NCBI GenBank assembly: GCA_036733285.1
Contig: DAINAU010000062.1
Coordinates: 1-23,181, forward strand
Source: JAGOBX01 sp036733285
GTDB lineage: Bacteria; JAGOBX01
Length of the DNA stretch: 23,181 nucleotides
Reading direction: 5' to 3'
Positions within the stretch are counted from its first letter, which is position 1; each line of letters starts with the position of its first letter. Shown here one piece after another: positions 6,293 to 14,272 of this stretch. The translations under genes and the position numbers were made by a program. Below the pieces are notes generated by a model. The model saw only the letters and a list, made by a program, of their open reading frames with translations, searched no databases and had not been told where the DNA came from.

Positions 6293-7680
6293 CCAGAGTA
6301 TTATTTGTTTATCCTAACCGCGAAGGTTATCCGATTATCCCGCTTGGCATTTCCGTATTATCCGGCGTCTTAAAATCCTGCGGACATATAACTGATTTGT
6401 TTGATATAACATTTATGGCGCCTGATAAATTGGATCATAATGCAAGAGAAAAAACCGGCGTTGTGAAAAAAGTTGATATGAGCGGATATTGGGGCGAGTC
6501 AAAACCTTTGGATATAAACGCGGAATTTACAAAAAAAATTAAAACGTTCAATCCTGAAATAATAGGGTTTTCCATAGTGGAAAACAATTATGGCGCGGCT
6601 CGGGAATTATTCAAGACCGCTCGAGCCAATTCTGATGCGGTAATAATTGCCGGCGGAATTTTTCCGACTGTATCGCCTGAATTTTTTATTAATGACGATA
6701 ATGTCGATGTTGTTTGCATTGGCGAAGGCGAACGCGCATTGTTAAAACTTGCAGACTCGGTTCAAAACGGTTTGGAAATAAAAGACATTTCCAATTTAAT
6801 AATTAAATTAAGAAAAACAAAAGAAATAGGAGAATTAACTTTAAGCGGGTATTATGATTGGGAACCCTTCGCTTTACAGGACTGGGATATATTTGACGGC
6901 AGGCATTTATTTAAACCGTTTATGGGAAAAGTTTGGAAAACAGGATTTTTTGAAACTTCTCGAGGCTGTCCGTTTAACTGTTCGTATTGCGCAAATCATA
7001 CGTTTCAAAAATTATTTAAATCAAACGGACATTATCACAGGGAAAAACCAATCGATTATGTTATTCGCGAAATCGAATATTTTAAAAATAAGTATTCGCT
7101 CGAACTAATTTTTTTTAACGATGAAAACTGGCTTATGATGGGAGCTGAACGATTTCAAAAATTTTGCGGCGATTACCAAAAATTCATAAATCTGCCTTTT
7201 TTTATTCAAACGAGAGCCGACACTTTGCTTGATGAAAAAAAGGTTGAAACCTTGAAAAATACCGGATGCTCAACAATCGGAATCGGGGTTGAATCAGGCA
7301 ATCCGGATATACGCAAAAAAATATTAAACAAAAAAACCTCTGATGAAACAATATTAAAAGCTTTTGAAAACTGCAGAAAATATAAAATCAGAACTACCGC
7401 ATATTTTATGATGGGACTGCCTGACGAAACAGAATCGGACATTATTTTATCCGCGGAATTTGCGAAAAAAATTGGAGCCGACAGCATAGCTCTCTCAATC
7501 TTCGCTCCTTATCATGGAACAGAATTATTCGATTTATGCGTTGAACGCAATTATATTGACAAATCATATAACGAAAATATTTCGGTCAATTACAGTTCAA
7601 TATTAAATATGCCGCAATTATCAAAAACAAAATTGGAAGAATTATATTATAATTTTAACAATATGATTTACGGAGCGTAA
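6289..7680 (+). CDS. Cobalamin-binding radical SAM enzyme
   Basis: The 463-residue protein has the layout of B12-dependent radical SAM enzymes. The N-terminal cobalamin-binding domain (residues 1 to about 160) starts VLFVYPNREGYPIIPLG and includes IIGFSIVENN, an AGGIFPTVSPE turn at 121-131 and the V-x-C-I-G-E-G-E block at 141-148. The radical SAM barrel carries CPFNCSYC (C227, C231, C234), with later family segments IGIGVESG and YFMMGLPDET. The cobalamin domain lacks an obvious DxHxxG, as is common in this class. Members methylate unreactive carbon or phosphorus, contract rings or rearrange carbon skeletons. It overlaps its upstream neighbour by ATGA and is 1 nt from the NeuB-like gene. Substrate unknown; a sugar precursor is the contextual guess. 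Confidence 0.85.
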   Translation: MTRVLFVYPNREGYPIIPLGISVLSGVLKSCGHITDLFDITFMAPDKLDHNAREKTGVVKKVDMSGYWGESKPLDINAEFTKKIKTFNPEIIGFSIVENNYGAARELFKTARANSDAVIIAGGIFPTVSPEFFINDDNVDVVCIGEGERALLKLADSVQNGLEIKDISNLIIKLRKTKEIGELTLSGYYDWEPFALQDWDIFDGRHLFKPFMGKVWKTGFFETSRGCPFNCSYCANHTFQKLFKSNGHYHREKPIDYVIREIEYFKNKYSLELIFFNDENWLMMGAERFQKFCGDYQKFINLPFFIQTRADTLLDEKKVETLKNTGCSTIGIGVESGNPDIRKKILNKKTSDETILKAFENCRKYKIRTTAYFMMGLPDETESDIILSAEFAKKIGADSIALSIFAPYHGTELFDLCVERNYIDKSYNENISVNYSSILNMPQLSKTKLEELYYNFNNMIYGA

Positions 7681-7681
7681 A

Positions 7682-8539
7682 ATGAAACATATAGATTTTA
7701 AAAATCTTGATAAACCGTATCTTATCGGAGAAATAGGAATTAACCATAACGGCGATATGCAGATAGCTAAAAAACTTATTGACGCGACGTTTGCCTGCGG
7801 ATGGGATTGCGTAAAATTCCAGAAACGAACGCCGGATTTATGCGTTCCGGAAGCCCAAAAAAATATTCTAAGAGATACGCCGTGGGGAAAAATTTCTTAT
7901 ATTGATTACAGAAAAAAAATTGAGTTTGAAAAAAAAGAATTTAATTATATTGATTCTTATTGCAGAGAGAAACCAATTAACTGGAGCGCATCGGTTTGGG
8001 ATATTCCAAGTCTTGAATTTATTTTAGATTACGAAGTTCCTTTTTTAAAAATTCCGTCCGCTCATCTGACAAATAACGAGCTGATTATTGAATCGGCTAA
8101 AAGCGGATTGACAATACTTTTATCAACCGGAATGAGTTCCATTGAGGAAATTGACGGCGCGGTTGAAACGCTTAAAAAATACGCTAAAAATTATGTTTTA
8201 ATGCATACTAATTCAAGTTATCCGACGCCAATTGACGAATTGAATCTCAGAGTAATTGAAACATTAAAAAAAAGATATGAATGTCCTATCGGATATAGCG
8301 GGCACGAATACGGTCTTGAACCGACTTTGTTCGCGGTAGCATTCGGCGCGGTAGTAATTGAACGGCATATTACGATTGATCACGAAATGTGGGGAACCGA
8401 TCAATCGGCAAGCGTCGAGGTGATGGGAATGGATATGCTCGCAAAAAGGTTAAGAAACGCCAATAAAATTTGGGGAACGGCTGAAAAAATTATTACGCAA
8501 AGCGAAATGCCGATAAGACAAAAACTACGGGGCAATTAA
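7682..8539 (+). CDS. NeuB/SpsE-like nonulosonic acid synthase, lacking the SAF domain
   Basis: This family condenses phosphoenolpyruvate with a hexosamine-derived aldose to give a nine-carbon keto acid (sialic, legionaminic or pseudaminic type). Family landmarks in the TIM barrel are GEIGINHNG (16-24), the PEP-binding KFQKRTP (45-51), SVWD (104-107), PSAHLTN (125-131), LSTGM (147-151), SSYPTP (178-183), GYSGHE (204-209) and ERHIT (227-231). The protein stops at 285 residues, just after the PIRQKLRGN linker, where NeuB enzymes normally continue with an antifreeze-like SAF domain of about 60 residues. SAF-less members exist among SpsE-like proteins, so this is probably natural. It has GGAG just upstream and is packed inside the operon. 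It places the locus in nonulosonic-acid-like chemistry. Confidence 0.85.
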   Translation: MKHIDFKNLDKPYLIGEIGINHNGDMQIAKKLIDATFACGWDCVKFQKRTPDLCVPEAQKNILRDTPWGKISYIDYRKKIEFEKKEFNYIDSYCREKPINWSASVWDIPSLEFILDYEVPFLKIPSAHLTNNELIIESAKSGLTILLSTGMSSIEEIDGAVETLKKYAKNYVLMHTNSSYPTPIDELNLRVIETLKKRYECPIGYSGHEYGLEPTLFAVAFGAVVIERHITIDHEMWGTDQSASVEVMGMDMLAKRLRNANKIWGTAEKIITQSEMPIRQKLRGN

Positions 8540-8544
8540 ACGGT

Positions 8545-9612
8545 ATGATTACCAAAAAATTAATTTCTGAAAGATATAAAAACGACGGAATGCCGCTGAT
8601 TAACATAAACGGCGTTCAGAAACAAAGCATAGTTGATTTTTCAAACGATATCAGAATAGTATTAAAAAAAATTCCATCGTGCGTTTTATGCGGCGAAACT
8701 AATTTTACTCTTATCTCCGAAAAAGACCGATACGGAATTCCATTGAATACGGCGGTATGCGATAATTGCGGAATAATTTTTTCTCTTGATCAAATGACTC
8801 AAAAAAGTCTCGTTATTTTCTATTCCGAATACTACAGAAAAATTTATGACGGAAAAGATAATATCAATTTTCAGGAACTTGAAAAAAAATATAAGTTTCA
8901 TTACGATAACGTAAAATTAATATCTTTTATAAATAAAACCAAAACTGCGGCAGAACTCGGATGCGGCGGCGGCTGGAATCTTATGCCTTTTATGAGAGAA
9001 AATATTGATCATTACGGATTTGATTATGACGAGGATTATATTGAATACGGAAAGAAAAAAAATTTAAATCTCTATAAAGGCGGGCTTGAAACCGCGGTTA
9101 AAATGAATGTTAAAACAGATTATCTGCTTTTGTCGCATATCCTTGAACACACTGATAACCCATTAAAATTTCTAACAGATATAAAACAGATTTTGAAATC
9201 TAAAGCTGTTATAAATATAAATATTCCTTCAAGAAATTTATTATTATTCGGCGGAGGCGGCACCGGAAGCGATTTGCTCGGGACGCTGCAAAACGCGCAT
9301 AATTATTTATTCGATTCTTACACAATTAAACGCTTGGCTTTGTCCGCCGGATATAAGATATTAGCGAATATCGGCGGCGGAAATATAATTCTTCAAAATA
9401 TCGACGCGGAAAATTTCAACAAAAAAAATTATTACGCTAATCAAAAAATCGGACGCGGAAAAAAAATAATAAAATCCCTTAAGTTTGTTGAATTCATTTA
9501 TCCGCTTAAAAAAAAAATTCCGGTATCTCAAAAATTATGGCATAATATTTTTAGATTGGTTTATTTGAAAAATACGTTAAAAAAAATATTTTTATTTAGA
9601 TTCAAAAAATGA
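8545..9612 (+). CDS. Zinc-ribbon class I SAM methyltransferase
   Basis: The 355-residue protein has an N-terminal four-cysteine zinc-binding motif (CVLCG at 46-50 and CDNCG at 72-76). A Rossmann methyltransferase domain follows with the SAM-binding AELGCGGGWNL (136-146), acidic loop YGFDYDEDY, and the motif LLSHILEHTDNPLKFL. This arrangement resembles Methyltransf_13-type zinc-binding plus Methyltransf_23-type proteins found in sugar and antibiotic loci, where they methylate deoxysugars or glycans. The start has only a weak ribosome site (GGGG 13 nt upstream), but the gene follows the NeuB-like stop by 5 nt and overlaps the next start by ATGA, so translation is probably coupled. The substrate is unknown. 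Confidence 0.8.
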   Translation: MITKKLISERYKNDGMPLININGVQKQSIVDFSNDIRIVLKKIPSCVLCGETNFTLISEKDRYGIPLNTAVCDNCGIIFSLDQMTQKSLVIFYSEYYRKIYDGKDNINFQELEKKYKFHYDNVKLISFINKTKTAAELGCGGGWNLMPFMRENIDHYGFDYDEDYIEYGKKKNLNLYKGGLETAVKMNVKTDYLLLSHILEHTDNPLKFLTDIKQILKSKAVININIPSRNLLLFGGGGTGSDLLGTLQNAHNYLFDSYTIKRLALSAGYKILANIGGGNIILQNIDAENFNKKNYYANQKIGRGKKIIKSLKFVEFIYPLKKKIPVSQKLWHNIFRLVYLKNTLKKIFLFRFKK

Positions 9613-11102
9613 TAATGGATAACCCGAATAATAAAAAGTTTATACCTGAAAATGAAATTAATTATATAAGTTCGTCTTTAGTCGATTCGACAGGCAGAGT
9701 TTTCCTCTGGAATAACAAAATGTTTCGAGGCATAAATCTTTCCCATATAAATCATATTGAAAACCTTTTTTCATCGGGATTGATTTCAAATCTTATTTCT
9801 GAAAAATTGTTTCCTGAAAGTTTTATAACGGATTTTTATACCGAAAAATATTCTATTGTGGTGGAACATAAAAAAATTGAAACGCTTACGCTTCCTTTTG
9901 AATGGTCTTTCTCAATGCTTAAAGACGCCGCGTTAACGATTATTAAAATCAATAAAATTGCGGTAAAATACAGGTATCAAATAAAAGACTGCCATTCATA
10001 TAATATCGTTTTTGAAAACTGCGTTCCCAAATACATAGATTTGGGAGGATTCATAAAAGTAAAAGATAATGATGATTTGAAATCTTTATTTTCTTATCAA
10101 AGTTTTAAAAATCAATATATAGATGTTTTAAAACTTTGGGCGGCAGGCAATAATATTATGGCAAGAAGTCTGCTCCATACTTTTTTACAACCGCGATATT
10201 CTGAATTTTTATACTTTAAATTTCCAGCGTTACGGCTATTGAATCCTGATTCTTTAAACCGCATTATAAAAAAATATTATCAATTTATTCAATATTGCGT
10301 ATTTCCCGATAGTAATCAGTCTGCTCATAAATTATCGAAAAATTTATTATTTAGAATATTCTTGTTTATTTTTAAAACAATTCCATACTATTTTTTAAAA
10401 CCTGAAATGAGCCGATTAGAATCCAAACTCCAAAAACTAAATTTAAGAAAAATTAAAACAGACTGGTCTGATTACAATGAAAATTATTTTAATAAAATAT
10501 CCGAACTTGAAACCCTGCCGCGATTCGCTAAAATAATTGAATACATTAAAAAATTTAATATTCAATCGTTCACAGAGTTCGGCGGAAACTGCGGATTATT
10601 CGCGGTTATGGTTAATAAAAATTGTAGTCCTGAGAAATATTTTTGTTCAGATTACGACGAATACGCCATAGATTTTATGTATAACCGTTCTAAAAACGAT
10701 AATTTTAATTTAACTCCTGTTTTGTTAAATCCGTTAAGCCCTCATATTGTTCATGGAGCTGAAAGTCCCGACGTCAGGATGAAAACCGATTGCGTTATAG
10801 CAATGGCTCTTATGCATCACCTGCTACTCGGTCAGAATTATCCTATTGTTTATATTTTAAAAAAAATAATGTCTTACACCAAAAAATATATTTTTATTGA
10901 GTTTATGCCTTTTGGCAGATATAATCCCTCAGAATCGCGAAAAAAAAATTCTGAAAAACCCCCTCTTCCGGAATGGTATAATATAGATTGGTTCAGAGCC
11001 GAATTATCAAAATATTTCGATATTATATTTGAAGGCGAAACTGCTGAAAACAGAATTTTATTTTTTGGAAAACTGATAACGCTGAATAAATATGAAAAAT
11101 AA
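9609..11102 (+). CDS. Kinase-like/methyltransferase two-domain protein (NoeA-like family)
   Basis: This 497-residue protein has two parts. Residues about 20-240 resemble a protein kinase/aminoglycoside phosphotransferase remnant: FEWSFSMLKDAAL, then IKDCHSYNIVFENCVPKYID with D127, N132 and D144 in the positions of a catalytic D-x-x-x-x-N and metal-binding D. Residues about 300-490 form a class I methyltransferase with FTEFGGNCGLFAVMV, FCSDYDEYAID and an IAMALMHHLL motif. Glycine-poor motif I (FGGNCG) is unusual but recognisable. I recall the combination from proteins annotated NoeA-like, a host-specific nodulation methyltransferase family. An alternative start is ATG 9615. It overlaps both neighbours (4 and 11 nt). 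It probably modifies the operon's sugar product; whether the kinase-like half is active is unknown. Confidence 0.7.
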   Translation: MIMDNPNNKKFIPENEINYISSSLVDSTGRVFLWNNKMFRGINLSHINHIENLFSSGLISNLISEKLFPESFITDFYTEKYSIVVEHKKIETLTLPFEWSFSMLKDAALTIIKINKIAVKYRYQIKDCHSYNIVFENCVPKYIDLGGFIKVKDNDDLKSLFSYQSFKNQYIDVLKLWAAGNNIMARSLLHTFLQPRYSEFLYFKFPALRLLNPDSLNRIIKKYYQFIQYCVFPDSNQSAHKLSKNLLFRIFLFIFKTIPYYFLKPEMSRLESKLQKLNLRKIKTDWSDYNENYFNKISELETLPRFAKIIEYIKKFNIQSFTEFGGNCGLFAVMVNKNCSPEKYFCSDYDEYAIDFMYNRSKNDNFNLTPVLLNPLSPHIVHGAESPDVRMKTDCVIAMALMHHLLLGQNYPIVYILKKIMSYTKKYIFIEFMPFGRYNPSESRKKNSEKPPLPEWYNIDWFRAELSKYFDIIFEGETAENRILFFGKLITLNKYEK

Positions 11103-12300
11103 TTTTATAATCAGAAAACTGGAAAAAATTTTTGTTTATGCCGATAATAAATTTTTTTACCGGTTTTCTCAACAAAGAAATTTTGAAGACAAACTATTTA
11201 TTTGGTTTAAAAACGGAATAAAAAATCTGAACAGCTTCGAATATGAAAATCTTAAACGGAAAACATTGTCGTATGTTGATTCTATGAGCGGAGAAAAAAA
11301 ATTTTTGTATAAATATTCGGCAAGCGGCAATACGCCGACTCTTTACTCTTCGGTCTACGCCTGCATGATAAAATCTTTATTCGGAGAAATCCAAAATCTT
11401 TCAGAAACGGAGCGCCGAGAATGGGCGGATTATTTTAACTCGCATCAAAATCAAGACGACGGATTGTTTTACGACGAAGCTGTTAATTCGGAAAAATACA
11501 ATAGCGAAGATTATTGGGGGGCGCGTCATCTCGCGGTTCATCTTTTAAGCTGTTATGCGGCTTTAAAATTTAAACCCAAATATAAATTCTCATTCATTGA
11601 AGATTGGTATAGTTTTGATTTCATAAATAAAAAACTGGATTCGCTCGATTGGGGCAAACGCGTTCATTATACGAGCAATACCGTAATGAATTATTGCTGT
11701 ATTCTTCAGTATAGCCGGGATTTTTTTAACGATACAAACGCCGGAAAATCAATCGAATACATTCATAACTGGCTATTAAAAAAAATAAACATCGCTACGG
11801 GATTCTGGGGTGATTTTATTCCTCAAACGCCGGAAGAAATTTCTGTTTTGATACAGGCGGCATATCATTTTTTGGTTGTTTTATTATACGACGGTATTAA
11901 AATTAGTTCTTACAAAAAAATAATCGATTCTATTCTTCTGTCGCAAAATAAATTTTTCGGGTTTGGAGTCAAGTTAAACTCAAGCGCTTGCGAAGATATC
12001 GATTCAATTGACCCGTTGATAAGATTTTCAAAAATGTCCGATTATAAAAAAACTGAAACCGCCGAACTAATCAGAAACGCTTTGATATGGCAGTTTGCCA
12101 ATATGAACAATGATGGAGGTTTTGTATTTCGGCGCGAAGAACCTTTAATATACGGACATCTTAATATGTCGTCGAAAATTAATGAAAGCGCGATGTTTCC
12201 AACGTGGTTCAGAATTTTGACAATAGCTTACATATCAAAATTCCTGAATTTGAAAAATAATTTTATTATAGGGAGAAGTCCCGGCTATGAATACGTTTAA
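11092..12300 (+). CDS. Hypothetical protein, putative alpha/alpha-toroid fold
   Basis: I do not recognise a named family with confidence. The 402-residue, soluble-looking protein is rich in predicted helices and contains widely spaced Gly/Asp/aromatic loops: SHQNQDDGLFYDE (117-129), ATGFWGD (235-241), SACEDIDSIDPL (298-309) and NMNNDGGFVFRREE (337-350). Repeated Q-x-x-D-G-x-F/W loops between helix pairs resemble the QW-type repeats of prenyltransferase/terpene-cyclase-like (alpha/alpha)6 barrels, a fold also used by glycan lyases and epimerases. The D-I-D-S-I-D cluster could bind a metal or sugar. It overlaps the previous gene by 11 nt and the next by 14 nt, so it belongs to the same operon and presumably acts on the same product. 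Confidence 0.6.
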   Translation: MKNNFIIRKLEKIFVYADNKFFYRFSQQRNFEDKLFIWFKNGIKNLNSFEYENLKRKTLSYVDSMSGEKKFLYKYSASGNTPTLYSSVYACMIKSLFGEIQNLSETERREWADYFNSHQNQDDGLFYDEAVNSEKYNSEDYWGARHLAVHLLSCYAALKFKPKYKFSFIEDWYSFDFINKKLDSLDWGKRVHYTSNTVMNYCCILQYSRDFFNDTNAGKSIEYIHNWLLKKINIATGFWGDFIPQTPEEISVLIQAAYHFLVVLLYDGIKISSYKKIIDSILLSQNKFFGFGVKLNSSACEDIDSIDPLIRFSKMSDYKKTETAELIRNALIWQFANMNNDGGFVFRREEPLIYGHLNMSSKINESAMFPTWFRILTIAYISKFLNLKNNFIIGRSPGYEYV

Positions 12301-12871
12301 CAAAATAATTAATTCGATAAAAGATTTTAATTTTAAGATTTCTAATTCATTTATATTCAGAAAAAATATAGCAGTATCTTCGAAAATAATTAATTCCGGA
12401 GCCGTATCGTTCGGTAAAAAATTCAGCGCCGGATATAATTCGATTATTTGGGCGGACGGAAAATATATTAAGTTCGGGGATAACTGTCACATTCATCCGA
12501 ATGTTTTTATGCGTCTTTACGGAGGTTTTATTGAAACCGGAAGCAACGTTTATATAAATCCATTTACAATAATATACGGACATGGAGGCGTTAAAATCGG
12601 GGATAATGTTTTGATTGCCGGCCATACGATGATTATTCCTTCAAGTCATAATTACATTTCCAAAAAAGAATTAATAATCGAGCAACTTGAAACTTCTAAA
12701 GGAATAATAATCGGCAGCGACGTTTGGATAGGAGCGCATTGCGTTATTATGGACGGCGTCGAAATCGGAACCGGCTGCGTAATAGGCGCGGGCTCGGTCG
12801 TTAACAAGTCGACGGAACCTTATTGCGTCTATGCCGGAACTCCGGCAAAAAAAATTAAAGAAAGAATATAA
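12287..12871 (+). CDS. Hexapeptide-repeat (left-handed beta-helix) O-acyltransferase
   Basis: The 194-residue protein is built of imperfect hexapeptide turns from about residue 30 onward (for example IKFGDN, VKIGDN, IIIGSD, VEIGTG, CVIGAG), the signature of LbH acyltransferases. The likely catalytic histidine is H121 in IPSSHNY, and the C-terminal YAGTPAKKIKERI segment is the usual acetyl-CoA-pocket end of Maa/WcaF/NodL-type acetyltransferases. GGGAG lies about 12 nt before the ATG, inside the previous gene. It is the last gene of the operon and probably acetylates the sugar or glycan product. Another acyl donor cannot be excluded. Confidence 0.85.
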   Translation: MNTFNKIINSIKDFNFKISNSFIFRKNIAVSSKIINSGAVSFGKKFSAGYNSIIWADGKYIKFGDNCHIHPNVFMRLYGGFIETGSNVYINPFTIIYGHGGVKIGDNVLIAGHTMIIPSSHNYISKKELIIEQLETSKGIIIGSDVWIGAHCVIMDGVEIGTGCVIGAGSVVNKSTEPYCVYAGTPAKKIKERI

Positions 12872-12900
12872 ATACAAAAATTGCATTGTGTCTTTAACCC

Positions 12901-12969
12901 TAAGCCGAATTTTATCGGAAAAGAATAACCGTAAAATTTGCGATTAATCCTTTTCGTAAATTCGGCTTA
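12901..12969. repeat. Inverted repeat after the sugar operon
   Basis: Perfect 12-nt arms (12901-12912 and 12958-12969) are separated by 45 nt with partial internal pairing (GGAAAAG against CCTTTTCG). It lies 30 nt after the acyltransferase stop and may form the 3' end structure of the operon message. There is no T-run. Confidence 0.5.
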
Positions 12970-13136
12970 ATATAATATTCGAAAATCGTTTCACTCTTTC
13001 CTCAACTTTTTAAAAGTTGAAGATTGAAAAATTGCCCCTTAAAAAGACACTGTAATTTATTTAGGTTTCAAAGAGCTTCAAAAAATATTCTTGCCGTAAA
13101 TGCAAGAAATTTATTGATAAGATACCAAATCCGTAT

Positions 13137-13183
13137 TTAATCTTAAAATGATTTCAATAAAATTGAAATCATTTTAAGATTAA
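13137..13183. terminator. Bidirectional terminator-like hairpin, 22-bp perfect stem
   Basis: The left arm 13137-13158 pairs perfectly with 13162-13183, leaving a 3-nt AAA loop. Because the stem is A/T-rich it carries its own T-rich ends on either strand. It sits between the + operon ending at 12871 and the - gene ending at 13198, where a shared terminator is expected. Confidence 0.7.
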
Positions 13184-13197
13184 TTTGATTGATGGTT

Positions 13198-14064
13198 TTA
13201 AAAAACTTTATAATTGAAAGCAAGATTTAATTTCTGTTCCCATTCGTAATGAGTTCTGCTTTCGGTAATATCGATATTATCAATATTCAAGCTAAAATTC
13301 ATATTAAGATATTTAGTCAGTTTTATAAGAAGCGTGTTGTCCCATTCGATTTTAATTTTAGTTGATTTTTCGGTTATATTCCAAGGATCTATCGTTTTCT
13401 TAAAACTTGAATAGAAACCGAGTTTTGACAGAAAAACCATATCCTGTTTAAATTCGTTTTTATAATCAAACACTAATTCGATTCCGTTGTTGCTCGGATA
13501 ATCCGCATAACTCGGTTCGTTTATAAAATGTTCGACGTATAATCCGGCTCAGCCTACAAGTTTTTGTTTTTCTTTATCTATTAAAGGAGAACTCGCTCCT
13601 GCGCTCTCGCGCAATTGCATAGGTCTGAACGCTTTTTGTTCGCCGGCGAAATTAGCGTCGAGAACAGTCGTTTGAAAATTTAAAGCCGCATATGGATTGA
13701 ATTTTGGATATATTTTCCATCTGTAGACCGAATCAAGAACAAGTTTATCTATATCTTCAGTCCAAACGGGTTTAAAGACATAAGCGCCTGCTGAATTTTT
13801 TATTATGTTTCTGTTCCGCGCATATTCGAATTTCAAAGTGTTCTTCCAATTAATAGCGGCATTGTCTTTTGTTAATTCGCAGTTAATCAGCAATCCGTAA
13901 TTCAAACTTGAATTTTCAGACATTCCTCCGAACGAACCTGATTTAATTTTCGATTGGCTTAATGTGGCGGCTACGTTCAGCGATTTGCTCCATTCGCTTT
14001 TTTCGGCAAAAGCGTTTAGTAATGTTAATTGTAAAATTAATATCGCCAATAAAAATTTTTTCAT
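13198..14064 (-). pseudogene. DUF3078-like outer-membrane barrel gene with an in-frame TGA
   Basis: The reading frame from ATG 14064 (AGGAGG ribosome site at 14075-14080) encodes a signal peptide (MKKFLLAILILQLTLLNAFA), then a WSKSLNVAATLSQSKI start and NAAINWKNTLKFEYARNR, matching the DUF3078 pattern of a Trp-rich first strand with conserved N and Q. After 171 residues, at ...KQKLVG, a TGA (13549-13551) interrupts it. The same frame then continues for 116 residues with no further stop (AGLYVEHFINEPSY onward) to a terminal Phe expected of a barrel. Total length of about 288 fits the family. A single nonsense change, probably recent, or a sequencing error is the simplest explanation. TGA functions as a normal stop elsewhere here. 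The short ORF at 13198-13473 is just its 3' part. Confidence 0.75.
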
Positions 14065-14130
14065 AAAATAAAATACCTCCTATAAAACAATGCTCTTAAC
14101 ACGGATAATGCATTAAATATAAAGTGAAGT

Positions 14131-14163
14131 AGCGATTCCAATTAGATTCCAATTGGAATCGCT
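14131..14163. promoter_or_regulatory. Operator-like inverted and direct repeat upstream of the DUF3078-like gene
   Basis: AGCGATTCCAATT (14131-14143) is perfectly complementary to AATTGGAATCGCT (14151-14163). In addition GATTCCAATT occurs twice in direct orientation at 14134-14143 and 14145-14154, an 11-bp (one helical turn) period. It lies about 70 nt upstream of the - strand start at 14064 and 110 nt after the OmpA-family stop. It could be a protein-binding site or, less likely, the OmpA terminator, as no good T-run follows on the - strand. Confidence 0.45.
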
Positions 14164-14272
14164 TAACCTTTTCTAAAACATATATGCGCGCTTGTATATA
14201 TAAGGTCATTGACGTTAATCGCAAGTCAAGATTGAAATGCGTTTTTTTTATGTTCCGAGCAATATAAAAATT

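Larger units (their letters stand above)
12872..13197. other. Convergent intergenic region rich in inverted repeats
   Basis: No gene is visible. It holds TAAGCCGAATTT/AAATTCGGCTTA arms (12901-12912 with 12958-12969) enclosing further imperfect pairing, TCAACTTTT/AAAAGTTGA (13002-13020), TTCTTGC/GCAAGAA near 13088-13109, and the long hairpin at 13137-13183. The genes on the two sides converge here, so terminators for both directions are expected. Confidence 0.7.

Noticed and set aside
13549..13551. Alternative genetic code or selenocysteine at TGA
   Set aside because: TGA is the normal stop of several genes here (4172, 5702, 6292), tryptophan is encoded by TGG throughout, and no insertion structure was evident.
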